DNA from: Epiperipatus broadwayi
Lineage: Eukaryota > Onychophora > Udeonychophora > Euonychophora > Peripatidae
Direction: 5' to 3'
DNA: 64,000 nucleotides
NCBI GenBank assembly: GCA_028023455.1
Contig: JAQFVV010000447.1
Span: 124,001 to 188,000 of the forward strand
The translations under genes were made by a program, and so were the position numbers. Below are positions 22,981 to 33,837 of the stretch, piece by piece (position 1 is the stretch's first letter; every line of letters starts with the position of its first letter). The notes beneath the pieces were generated by a model, which did no database searches, was not told where the DNA came from, and saw only the letters and a program-made list of their open reading frames with translations.

Positions 22981-24265
22981 ATTCTGTATGTATTTGTGTC
23001 AGTGTTGTAATTAAAAATTAAATGGAAATAAGGTGATTAATTTAATAAAAAGTGGAATAAAAGTATTGTTTTATTTGCAGCCATTCTTGCAAATGAGTTT
23101 TGACATCTCAATTCCAAGAGGTGAAACAAATAATATATTAGAAATGAGTTTTGCAATGCCTATACAGGCTAATCTCTGAACTACAAAGGTGTCCATAAGT
23201 AGAATATTCTCATTCATTATTTTATTTGTTGATATTTTTGCAGTGTTTTTTTAAATTTTCCTTGCTGAAATACTTATATGTAACAATAAATGTCCGCTAA
23301 TAAAAATTGTAATAAAATGTAAATATAAACAGAGCAAAACTCTCCATACAGTATTGTGATCATGTGATGTAAAATGTAAATATCTTCCAAATAACAAAAT
23401 TAATTCAATATAAACTTTAATCAATACTAGTACTTTTCAATTATATTCATAATCCTTTTTAACCAAACTGACTTAATTTCAAAATGGACTAAAACAGCAT
23501 CAACAGGAAACCATATGTCGATTTATACATCCTATAATTTATTAATCTTAATATTCGTTGATTGTCTATTTATTTTCGTATTTTTATAAAAGATTAATAA
23601 CAATTGCCTATTTAATTATTATTATTTCATTATTTCTTTCTTGATTTAAAATCTTAATTCTTTTCATATCAAAATCAAATTTACAATTTTTATCATGATC
23701 ATTTACATTTTATTATGCATTGTATATATAAGTATTAACATATGTACAAGAGAATAAGTTATATAACGTATAATAAAAACACAAACAATACAAATGCAGA
23801 TAAATAATAATTTGAATTTGAAGAAAGTAATATTTTATATAAGTGAATGTGTATTTTTTTTGCAATTTATACACTTTATATGTAACCGCATTTGAGATAT
23901 TCCAACATCACATCTCATTGTAGCTTTCTAGTATATTCTTCTTCTTGCTATATCTTCCCAATGAGAACATTCAGTATTGCATTTCTTTAAAATGCCTTTA
24001 ATATGATGCTTAGAATACAAATAGGATCTACTTCTTCCACAAAAAAATCATCCCCAAGTTTCTATAAAATATACTTTTAGGAATGCGTTGTTCAATCATT
24101 TTGCATGTTCAATTCGATGAACATATGATATTCAGAAACTTAAAGAACATTGATTGGATTTATGATTTTGCTCTTGTATTTTTAAAATTTTACAGAGTGA
24201 GCTTAAATTAAACCTTCTAATGCCTTTATGTTACCAGTGATAGGGTACCCAAGTGTCACTTCCAG
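22981..24265. other. no gene seen apart from the micro-insertion
   Basis: AT-rich and unrecognised. Confidence 0.3.
23327..23369 (+). mobile_element. 43-bp RepA micro-insertion with 14-bp TSD
   Basis: The perfect direct repeat TAAAATGTAAATAT (23313-23326 and 23370-23383) flanks 43 bp. These consist of a RepA arm end ('agagcaaaactctccatacagta') joined to the RepA 3' end (GTGATCATGTGATG). Confidence 0.8.
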
Positions 24266-24269
24266 TTAA

Positions 24270-24516
24270 ATGAATTGTCCATTAAAATAGGGAGATTAGC
24301 TAGCTTAATATAAAGCTGAGCACTGATTGTATATATATGTGGAGATAGTAATCTGGACCAACTGATGATTGCTGGTTTAGCATCAAATATGTATATTGGT
24401 GATTATTTATCTTTTTAACATGTGTATGATCAGGTGGGTCAGCAATATGAGATGGCATGGAGATTTGAGAGTCATGTGAAAGTCTGAGTTCGAATCCTTT
24501 ATATATTACATTATAT
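24270..24516 (+). repeat. RepD, with tRNA-like 3' part
   Basis: Best RepD copy. The last 90 bp include GAGTTCGAATCC (about 24488), a near-ideal Pol III B box, and an A-box-like 'cagcaatatgagatggc' about 50 bp upstream. The 5' two thirds is unrelated to tRNA. It could be a SINE with a tRNA-like 3' part or a composite. Confidence 0.5.
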
Positions 24517-25486
24517 ATGTGCAGGTGTGTGTAAACCTGTACAGTGTATTAATTTAAATGAATTAGATAAAATAACAGCTCTGTATGCAAATAGTTCATT
24601 TCAAACAGATCTGAAATGTTATTAAAAGTGAATAAAAAAAGAAATTAATGATTTTTATGATTAAAATTGAATTATTTATGCATTCTTCAAGTTTTTACTA
24701 CTCAGATAAAAGATATGAAAAATGAATTTTTTTTTCATTTTCTAACCCTGAATGCTGTTCTCTAAAACTTTAAAATTTATATATAATTTATTCATAATAA
24801 TAAAAATAAATAAATTAAAAGATGTGTTTTTCGAATGAAATTAGTTTTTATGCTGCCCCCTCTCCCACTCAGGGATTCATAGCATTCCAGATTAGCAATG
24901 GTCAAAGATAATTATCCTTTTTATATTTTAGATACGAATAACTAAACATTTGCAACCAATCAAATCTTTCCAATTTGTGGCACATTATTCCAGACTTCTT
25001 GCAAATCTTGTAAAATCTTTCAGACCAATCTCTTTCTTAATATTCATGTATTTAGGTGAACCACCCATTTATATGTTTTAATTACAACCAATTAGATTTT
25101 GAGGGTTAAATATTTTTAGAAATCTTTCGACTTCATATGTGGTATTTTTCTCAGCAATTTTTTGGTATTCATATTTTTAATAGATTGGGATAATTTATAT
25201 TCACATTATAAATTGGTGAATCAGAAGTATGAAAATATAGAGAAAATTCGTAAATGCACTTGATAAATATCTACAAGCAATCAAGTCTTTCAAATTAGTG
25301 ATATTTCATCATTTAGTGACCAGAAGTTAGATGGCCTTATGGTGGTAGGGTAGCCCATCTTCTACCATATCTATGACCTGAGTTTAAATTTGGCTAAGTA
25401 ACAGCCTTTGGATTTTTGTTTTTCTGATAACAAGTGCACCAAGAACCCAATTTTGAATATTGTTTGGTAAATGGATTATTATTATG
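24517..25486. other. no gene; possible tRNA-like scrap at 25325-25400
   Basis: AT-rich. The stretch 25325-25400 ('tggtggtagggtagcccatc...gacctgagtttaaatttgg') resembles a decayed tRNA head and recurs partly at 45.98 kb. Confidence 0.3.
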
Positions 25487-26611
25487 TTCTTCTTCTTCTT
25501 CTTCTTCTTCTTCTCCCTCCTCCTCCTCCTCCTCCCTCCTCCTCCTCCTCCTCCTCCTCCTCCTCCTCCCTCCCTCCTCCTCCTCCTCTCTCCTCCCTCC
25601 TCCTCCTCCTCCTCCCTCCTCCTCCTCCTCCTCCTCCTCCTCCTCCTCCTCCCTCCTCCTCCTCCTCCTCCCTCCTCCTCCTCCTCCTCCCTCCTCCTCC
25701 TCCTCCTCCTCCTCCTCCTCCTCCCTCCCTCCTCCTCCTCCCTCCTCCTCCCTCCTCCTCCCTCCCTCCTCCTCCTCCTCCTCCTCCTCCTCCTCCTCCT
25801 CCCTCCTCCTCCTCCTCCCTCCCTCCTCCCTCCTCCTCCTCCTCCTCCCTCCCTCCTCCTCCTCCTCCTCCTCCTCCTCCTCCTCCCTCCTCCTCCTCCT
25901 CCTCCTCCTCCCTCCTCCTCCTCCCTCCTCCTCCTCCTCCTCCCTCCTCCTCCTCCTCCTCCTCCCTCCTCCTCCTCCCTCCTCCTCCTCCTCCTCCCTC
26001 CTCCTCCTCCTCCCTCCTCCTCCTCCTCCTCCTCCTCCCTCCTCCTCCTCCTCCTCCTCCTCCTCCTCCTCCTCCTCCTCCTCCTCCTCCTCCTCCTCCT
26101 CCTCCCTCCTCCTCCTCCTCCTCCTCCTCCTCCTCCTCTCCTCCTCCTCCTCTCCTCCTCCTCCCTCCTCCCCTCCTCCTCCTCCTCCCTCCTCCTCCTC
26201 CTCCTCCTCCTCCTCCTCCTCCTCCTCCTCCTCCTCCTCCTCCTCCTCCTCCTCCTCCTCCTCCTCCTCCTCCTCCTCCTCCTCCTCCTCTCCTCCTCCT
26301 CCCTCCTCCTCCTCCTCCTCCTCCTCCTCCTCCTCCTCCTCCTCCTCCTCCTCCTCCTCCCTCCTCCTCCTCCTCCTCCTCCTCCTCTCTCCTCCTCCTC
26401 CTCCTCCTCCTCCTCCTCCTCCTCCTCCTCCTCCTCCTCCTCCCTCCTCCTCCTCCTCCTCCTCCTCCTCCTCCTCCTCCTCCTCCTCCTCCTCTCCTCC
26501 TCCTCCTCCTCCTCCTCCTCCTCCTCCTCCTCCTCCTCCTCCTCCTCCTCCTCCTCCTCCTCCTCCTCCTCCTCCTCCTCCTCCTCCTCCTCCTCCTCCT
26601 CCTCCTCCTCC
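25487..26611 (+). repeat. 1.1-kb polypyrimidine (TCC)n microsatellite
   Basis: Starts with about eight TTC units, then continues as (TCC)n with frequent CTCCCT interruptions to 26611. It is pure pyrimidine on the plus strand. Five frames of 386-415 codons read through it (poly-Ser, -Leu, -Pro on plus; poly-Glu, -Arg, -Gly on minus) only because the repeat has no stops. They are not genes. Confidence 0.95.
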
Positions 26612-27360
26612 ATTGGCTATTTTTTTTGAGTGGAGTGGCCATTTTTATTTGTGAGTTACTACTGCTGCTGGAATATTCTTCAGTGAATTTTTCCTCTCAT
26701 ACTTTTATGTTATATTAAAAGAAAATCCATGTTTTATTTCCTCAAATAATTTGGGCAAAATAGCTTGGATGAAATATTGTTTTTAAACTTAATTATAGGG
26801 GGGTACTCTGGAATCTGCAATATACCTCTACCACCATATCTTTTTTTTTCCAACTAAAAAGTTCTATGCTATTTAAATTGATTCTCATTCTTAAGCTGAC
26901 AACTGTCCAAGCTAAAAATTGTTAAAGATTTTCTTTTATTACTGGCTAATAATGAATTTTAGTTTTTATGTGCTTTTATTTAACTTAATCTGTTTTCTTG
27001 TTTATCTGGATAAAATCTTATAATTCAATTTAATCCATTTTCCAATTTCTGATCTGGTTGAAAATTTGCATGCCTTTATATTCCTAATCCAATAATTTTT
27101 TTTTTTTAGCAATTACTAACAATTTTAGCACAAAAGTTTGCATTTCACACTGCCATATAGTAATATTAAATTCTATTTAAATTTTCTCTATTGGTAATTT
27201 CTGGGACTATATAAAACTAAAATGTAGAAAATAAAAAAATATTCTTTCTTTTTTTTTTAAAGACAACACTTTTATTCACATAAATGCACCAAAATGTTTA
27301 AATAAAGAAGTACTTTAAAATAAAAAATAAATTTTCTTCAGGTTTTGCTGTATTCTTGAC
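26612..27360. other. no gene seen
   Basis: AT-rich. Text at 27240-27310 ('aacacttttattcacataaatgc') recurs near 56.78 kb, so it is probably part of an unnamed repeat. Confidence 0.3.
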
Positions 27361-27364
27361 ATTC

Positions 27365-27850
27365 ATCACCACTACCATTTGAAACTATTATCGATCCACT
27401 GCAGGATAAAGGTCTCTCCAAATCAATTAATCTTTTCTGATTTTTAGCTTCTCTTCTCCACATTATCCCAGCACACTTCCTTATTTCATCCATCTATATC
27501 ACATATGGTCTCTTTTTAGGTCTTTTACAATTTCTTGGAATCCAGTTTAATTGAACTGTCCATTTATTATCATCTCTTTTAGAAATATGTTCAGTCCAAT
27601 TTTCAATGATGTCAGTATCACCTGTTTGTTCTCTCACTTGTATACTTCATTTTTGACCTCTTCTTGTTACTCCTAGCATACAGTACTCTCTATCCTTCAT
27701 TGAGTGATCTGGTCTCTGTATTGTTCTTCTATTAAGTGTCCAAGTCCCATATCCATAATTAAGAACTGGTAAGACCTTAATTTTAAATCTTTTCAAATAC
27801 ATAGGCATATTTCCTTTTAATATTAAGTTATATCTACCAAGTTCCAATCA
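27365..27850 (-). pseudogene. RTE-like LINE, reverse transcriptase C-terminus to 3' end
   Basis: On the minus strand, 27847-27647 reads with PMYLKRFKIKVLPVLNYGYG, TWTLNRRTIQR and MLGVTRRGQK. This is the BovB/RTE pattern 'K---LY---VLPVL-YG-ETW-L' then 'ML-V--RD' after the catalytic palm. The DNA down to 27365 covers the C-terminal 'RWMD' segment and 3' end. It supplies the stretch deleted from the 34.8-kb copy. 5'-truncated and mutated. Confidence 0.75.
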
Positions 27851-28737
27851 AAAATTTTTTTTCATCTTTCACGATATTCTTAATATTATGTGATCAAATA
27901 TAAAAGTGTGCAGCACTTATGTTTAGAAATGTTTCTTAGACTATTTCTAAGCATGTTTTATACTTGCTTTTATTTTTGGTCACATAATATCAAGAATATC
28001 ATGGAAGTTGAAGAAAATTTATTTTTTATGTTTAGTACTTTTGTAAAAAAAATTAGTGCTTTTATATGAATAAAAGCATTTTATTATTTTTATTTTATTT
28101 GAACGTTAATTAGCAAAGGCCTGTGATTATAAGTTGCACTCATATTAAGTATACCCCTAGATAATTTTTTGAATCGGCAAAGAAACCATAGTTATAGTAT
28201 AAATCCGGTCAAATTAAAAACTTTACATGCCAAACCCCTGTTGCACATTGCTGGCATCTTTATGAAGTCATCTGTATACTTTTTCCAAAGATCTCTGTCA
28301 TAAAACTGGAAAACAAAATTAGACCTGGTGCACAACTGTTTACCATCAAATTTTTCTTCAAATAGTTCATATTTTATACTAGTTATAATATTGCTTTCTT
28401 TTGTTTTATGTGCTTTCAAAGAGAACCAGCTAATTGCCACAATCTACTTAATTCATTAATTCAAATATAATGACCATATCAATAAAGACAATATGTGAAT
28501 TACACTTCTATTCCCAACATTTTTTTTATGCATTTGTCTGGCACAAAGATTTTGTGTTTACTGAGCTTCTTGATTCTCTAAAATCATATTAACTTAACTG
28601 TGATTGGAAGCAATCTATTTACTAAAATCTCTGAACATAGTTTTTGCAGTAGTGGATAACAATGATACAGATTTTTTTAATATCAGCTTCATTTAATTAT
28701 TAAACAAGTCTTAAATGAAACTAAAGATGCCAAATAG
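27851..28737. other. no gene seen
   Basis: AT-rich. A pair of roughly inverted stretches around 'tcacataatat.aagaatat' (27870-27900 and 27980-28010) may be an old foldback. Nothing coding. Confidence 0.35.
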
Positions 28738-28751
28738 AAAAATGATATCAC

Positions 28752-29036
28752 AAAGAGGCTAAACTATCCATATAGTAGTGTCGTTCAGTGCAGGCCAGAG
28801 TAATCGATGGATGCAAAAAGATTTATGCATAAAATTTCCATCTAGCACCTACTCATCCAATATCCTCAAACTAGTTTCTAGCTTGTCACCTTCATCAGTG
28901 AGAAGCCTTGGATCTGGGAGCAATGCACCTAGATTACTCTGGCTCGCACTGAGTGGCATTACTGTATGGAGAGTTTTGCCTCATACACTGCTTGTATAAG
29001 CTTAAAGAATGGTTATCATATGATGTTTAGTGGTTT
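28752..29036 (+). mobile_element. RepA insertion with 14-bp TSD
   Basis: AAAAATGATATCAC (28738-28751) and AAAAATCATATCAC (29037-29050) differ at one base. Between them lie the RepA left arm, the body, then a short return arm ('gattactctggctcgcactgagtgg') and the conserved 3' end (CATATGATGTTTAGTGGTTT). Confidence 0.75.
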
Positions 29037-29050
29037 AAAAATCATATCAC

Positions 29051-29319
29051 TAATAGTTTTGTTAAATCCTTCAGTTTAGTATTGTATCTATAGATTTGAC
29101 TTTTATTAATTGTATTATGACTTGTGACCGACTATATCTGTACAGAGCGGAGCTAGATAAGTGAAATGACTATAGGTGGTCATGAATGTGTTAAAAGGGA
29201 CTCCATTTGTGTAGTCCCATTTATTTATTTTATATATATATAAATGGGGATATCTCATCTAAATATAACCATTTGAAATAATAGACTGAAAATATAATTC
29301 AATCCCATGCTATTTAGGA
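29051..29319. other. no gene seen
   Basis: Unrecognised. A weak GGGACT/AGTCCC hairpin lies at about 29199-29220. Confidence 0.3.
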
Positions 29320-30640
29320 GTGACCTTAGATTATAGGTAAAACTTATTTTCCTCATTTATCTAAGAATCAATCAAAATTAATTTCTAAGATTAACCCCCT
29401 GGAAAACCTGGCTGGCAGTTGAGATTGTGATGCAAATACTTCATGGACAGCATTTTTTCGCACTATTATATTCTATTGGTGAATAATGTGCCCCTATTTG
29501 GAAAAGTTCTCCACTAAATTTTCTACACCCCTCAACTATTACTATGAGAAATGGTGGCACATTCAGTTCTACTTTGTTGCAATAGCTTTCTATTCTTTTA
29601 TGTAGTCCACCACCAGATATCAGAAGAGAAGCTGCCCACAGAAAATGAACAAAAAGCTGTTAAGCAGTTCAGACTTACCATTAATTCAAGATATAATTTC
29701 ACCATGTAAGACTCAACTTGTATCAATATCCCCTCTCTGGATGATTAATCAAGAATCTATAATCAAAGTATTATGATATTGAAATATGTGATTATAATAA
29801 TGGGAAACATTCAGGTGTTTTAATAATCATTTCATTGATAAGACTAAAAATAATGCACTAGCTACTAGTCTACTGAAGCAGTAAAAGGAATAATTGACTT
29901 TGTCCAGTTTATCTCTATTAAAGGTTTGGAAAAAGATGTAGGACTCAGCCAGTCTACCTGGTTTATATTGTATATTTATATCCTTAAGACTTGTTTGTAA
30001 TGTTGTTGCAGATAAGGTCAATATATAATAAATATCATACAGCTTTATGACGACATGTAAAATATATGTATTCCCAACTGTTAAACTTATTGTTTCTATA
30101 CTGTTTAAGTTTCCTAGTTTCTTGTTGAAGTAAAAGTTATATAATCTATGTCATCCAGGAGTGTTATATTATTCTATGCAATATTTTAACCCCTTCAAGT
30201 TTAGCCAGTATCTCTAATCCAAACTATTAAAACTTCACATGATCACCATTTCCTATGCTTACACCTTGTTAATCCAAACTTTCCATTAATCATTGGGTTT
30301 TGAATAAAATATAATAGATATATAGAAAAGTGAAATACTAATGAGATTCCAAACAATTTTTTTTCCCCAGGTCTGGATTTGATATTCTCAGATATGACTA
30401 GTCTCCTCAACAGCTTTAGTACAAAACATAATTATTGCCATTGTTTTTTGATAATTAATTGCCATTGTTGTGCTTTATTAATAAAATTTCACAACCATTG
30501 ATTTATGTCACTGTGGTTAAATACAAACTGAACTATATATCTAAGGACTTCCTAATCGGGCATCAGTAACAATATTGAACGATTTAATAAAGCGCATCTG
30601 AATCTATCTCTTGGTTGAAATTTCTACAGATTCCTAAAGA
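29320..30640 (+). pseudogene. LINE polymerase C-terminal relic (second family)
   Basis: Ordered matches across frames to the C-terminal half of a widespread non-LTR polymerase: VTLDYR near 29330; 'ENLAGS..DCDANTSWTA' near 29400-29450, corresponding to the 'LAGS-WGA---TLRT' block; a 'YW--MCPYLEK' block; PPPDIRREA near 29610; PLWMINQ near 29735; and SGFD near 30365, corresponding to 'GFDLPR'. Endonuclease and catalytic palm are absent. A 44-bp RepA micro-insertion sits at 30226-30269. Motif matching is from memory, and the family name is left open. Confidence 0.55.
30226..30269 (-). mobile_element. 44-bp RepA micro-insertion with 11-bp TSD
   Basis: TAATCCAAACT repeats perfectly at 30215-30225 and 30270-30280. 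The 44 bp between, read on the minus strand, are the last bases of RepA ('gtgtaagcat', then GGTGATCATGTGA and a T-rich end). Confidence 0.75.
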
Positions 30641-30769
30641 TGGGATATCTTGTTTATAGTTAAGCTATCTAAAAACGATATATAAGCTAAATAAATTAAT
30701 AATAATGGAAAGAAATAGAGGCATTCTTATAAAGGGTCATTGCTTTGCTAAAAAATTTCCAAACACATT

Positions 30770-30851
30770 GGAAATAGATTGCCTTTCCATTTTAAAACTC
30801 CTCCAGGTATGGAAATAGATTGCCTTTCCATTTTAAAACTCCTCCAGGTAG
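30770..30851 (+). repeat. perfect 41-bp tandem duplication
   Basis: GGAAATAGATTGCCTTTCC followed by 'attttaaaactcctccaggta' occurs twice back to back with period 41. Confidence 0.9.
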
Positions 30852-31439
30852 CTCTTCAGTGCAGTCTTTTTATATTTAAGATTGCTTTCACCTTCACTCA
30901 GCAGAATATTTTTTGTCTAAATCTCAATAAACAATTATATACCATTGCAGATACGAGTATGTGTACACATTTGTATGTATGGATGTATATGCATATAATT
31001 ACAATAAAGAATTAAAAGTTGCTAAGTTAATTTTAAGCTATAAATTTCATTATATAAATGAATAGATTAACTGCATCAATAAATTAACATCACAAAATTA
31101 ATTTTAGATATTTAATGATAAACAATTAAAACTAATGAGTGGAAAAACATTCAAGCTGAGAAAAATTAACAGTCGCAATTTGATTACACTTACAATACCT
31201 TTTGAAAAATTATTATCAGAAGAATCAGCGTAGAATTACTAACATCTATTTTTAAGAACAACACCCCATCCCTCCTCCTTTATATGTTCTTCCTAATAAA
31301 TATTTGGAATAAAGCAGATCGGGTAAAGAAACAATATTTATTTCAAACAGTGTGCTAACACTACAATAAAAACGAATATTATAAAACTCTTTGATTATCA
31401 CTAATTTTATATACTTCTGGATTATTTTTAGAGAATGTA

Positions 31440-31690
31440 AATCGCTGCTAAAGGGTTGCAGAGGTAGAGTAGCAGAACCTAGAGGTCAAACTCTGTCAAT
31501 TCCAGTGCTTGTAGTTCTTATGTAATGCTAGCAATAGACTATTTGATTATTTTGCTCTGTGTGATTTAGTGCAATGTTAGAGTGGCAGGCAATAAAGCTT
31601 AAGATCCATAGACCATAGCTCAGTTTTACCACTTTCAGTGCTCGAACTTCACATGAACTCCCAAGCAATATAATATTTGACTATTTTTTC
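31440..31690 (+). repeat. RepB SINE, two units in tandem
   Basis: Heads at about 31453 (GCAGAGGTAGAGTAGC) and 31566 ('ttagtgcaatgttagagtggc'), each followed by the body and the 'tttgattatttt' tail. The tail of the first runs straight into the head of the second ('ttgctctgtgtgatttagtgc'). Confidence 0.65.
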
Positions 31691-32171
31691 CCACTTAGTG
31701 CACACAGAGGCTAAACTTTCTATACAGTAGCCCTACTCAGTGCAAGCCAGAGTAATCAATAGATGCAGGAAGGTTTGTGCATAAAATCCCTATCATGCAT
31801 ACTCATCCAATATTCCCAGACTAGTTTTTAGCTTGTCACTTTCATCAGTGAAGAGCCTTGGATCTGACAGCACTGCAGCTAGATCTTAGTATCTAATGCA
31901 ATCCTCCAAGCAGTCACCTTTTACCTTATTAGCTAAGATCTAGATGCAACAGTTTCACATCCAAGGCTCCTCACTGATGAAAACCACAAACTAGGACCTA
32001 GTCTGGGGATATTGGATAAGTAGCCATCAGGTAGGGATTTTATGAACAAACCTTCCTGCATCCATTGATAACTCTGGCTTGCACTGAGTAGTGCTACTGT
32101 ATGGTAAGTTTAGCCTCTGTGTAAACAGCTTGTGTAAGCATAAAGAATGGTGATCATGTGATGTTTAGTAG
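31691..32171 (+). mobile_element. RepA, full palindromic copy inside the RepB polymer
   Basis: The left arm (31691-31930) and right arm (31930-32171) are inverse over about 200 bp each. The right end is the conserved 'aagcataaagaatgg' then TGATCATGTGATGTTTAG. RepB units lie directly on both sides. The flanks 'cttagtgca' and 'tttagtagga' may be a decayed target duplication. Confidence 0.65.
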
Positions 32172-32395
32172 GAAGTGGTAGAGTGGCGAATTTTAGCTCT
32201 GTGGATCATTCAGTGTCATTTCTCGTTATTCAAGCTATAATATTACCATTTGATTACTTTTTTTGCTTTATATGGTGTGGTGCAGTGGCAGAGTGACATT
32301 CTGGAGTTCAAGATCCATGGATCATGGCAAGCTCACTTCCACTGCTCAAATTCTCTATGAATTTCTGAGCAGTTGAGCAATTTATTATTTAATAT
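32172..32395 (+). repeat. RepB SINE, two units in tandem
   Basis: Heads GTGGTAGAGTGGC (about 32178) and GCAGTGGCAGAGTGAC (about 32281). The tail of the first again joins the head of the second ('tttttttgctttatatggtgtgg'). Confidence 0.65.
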
Positions 32396-32895
32396 GTGAT
32401 TGCCATTGCATCTACCAGACAACCATTCTATTATTATTTAATGTATAATTGTCAATGCATCTACCTATCATGACCATGATCTGGATTCAAATCTGGGAGA
32501 GGTGAATCTTAAATTTCACAAATAGGCTTAAAATTTTTCATTTACCTAGATAACTTAATTAACCATGCAATTGTGGTCAGTAAATAGGTGTCAAGAAGTT
32601 CTAATTAACCTTGATTGGTCAGGTGGGTATAAAAATGAAAATATAGTTGCATTATCACATGACTTTATCTATTGATTTTAATGTTATTCCTCGGAGCAGA
32701 GCATATAGTTATCTTTGCTTTACTGTGTACAAACTTTAAAGATCATTTTACTTCATTAAGATATCTTGTATGTCTGGTATTTTTTTTTCCGTAAAGACAG
32801 GATGGTGCAACTGGGAAATGGGATACTATGGCCAACCAGTAACATTTGATCATTGTCTTTGGTAGTTTGCCATTGCTTGTTATACCCTCTTAGCA
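32396..32895. other. no gene; tRNA-like scrap at 32450-32515
   Basis: The stretch 'gcatctacc...gatctggattcaaatctgggag' resembles a tRNA head with B box and is duplicated in part just upstream (32400-32450). Otherwise nothing. Confidence 0.3.
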
Positions 32896-33351
32896 TAGTG
32901 GGTTCCCAACTTTTTTAATTCCTGTATGCCTTTGGCTTTTAGTAAATTATCTGATATCCCCTATTCACTATAATATGAAATAAGCATTAGGAGAATCTAC
33001 CATGCAGTACTTTATGGACATGTATAGGAGCGCAGATACCAATGAGCCTTGAAATGGTGACGATCTGGCAATTTCACTATCTTGTTTCTTGACTAGGCAT
33101 TTTGAGTTATCAGACCTTTGAAATAAGAAAAAAGTTTTTGCAATCTCACTGTGTCCATGTCCAAAAAGAGATCTGAAATGTTACTGGTGTGACTGACAGA
33201 CTGTTGGGATAGCCCAGAAATTTGATAACATAACTATTTTTGAGAATATCTTAATAACATAATATACTCATTTACCTAATATTCACCCTATCACCTGAAC
33301 AAGTTTTCCATACCCTATGGGGATTCAGGTACTCCAGATTGGGAACCTGTG
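32896..33351. mobile_element. old hAT-type non-autonomous transposon
   Basis: The ends are inverse: TAGTGGGTTCCCAACTTTTT at 32896 and 'gattgggaacctgtg' finishing at 33351 (GGTTCCCAA is exact at 32901-32909 against 33339-33347). This is the familiar CAGTGGTTCCCAAC type of hAT terminus. Flanking TCTTAGCA and ATTTAGAG could be a decayed 8-bp duplication. No transposase is visible. Confidence 0.6.
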
Positions 33352-33652
33352 ATTTAGAGCAACATTATAAATTTTATTTTTACATTATATAATATGTTAA
33401 GATTTTTTGCCCGAAGGCTGGTTGAGGTAAATGCATAATAAGATATCAAAAAACTGAATTAAGAAATTTGAGCACCCTTTACCTCAAGTTTCAGAGTCTG
33501 TTTCTGTTCCATGGTTCTAAACCATATAGTGCAATGAGGTACTTGATTAATATTTAGAGTTAGATGTCTTTTCCATCATTATAATGCCTATATATATATA
33601 TATTAAACAAAACAAGTTATAAATTTCGTAACTTGCTCATAGCTTGCATTTT

Positions 33653-33774
33653 ATGATCACTAGATGATTTAAAGGTTGGAGACAATGAAAGAGATATTGA
33701 ATTCTATCTCTCTCAGTGTTTATGTAAATGAAGCTTGATAGTGGGCTATTGGTAAAGCTCCATCTAGTGATCGT
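33653..33774. repeat. short inverted repeat, 12-bp perfect arms
   Basis: GATCACTAGATG at 33655-33666 and CATCTAGTGATC at 33761-33772, about 95 bp apart. An inner AGAGATA/TATCTCT hairpin lies between them. Confidence 0.6.
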
Positions 33775-33837
33775 ATATATATATTTTGATGTTTATTAAG
33801 ATGTTTATTGATATATATATATATATATTTGATATAT

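Noticed and set aside
25384-26718. Five overlapping frames of 386-415 codons on both strands
   Set aside because: They are homopolymeric translations of the (TCC)n repeat, which has no stop codon in any frame. No non-repetitive domain is attached.
29199-29222. GGGACT/AGTCCC hairpin as a terminator
   Set aside because: Six-base stem in eukaryotic-type DNA with no gene upstream.
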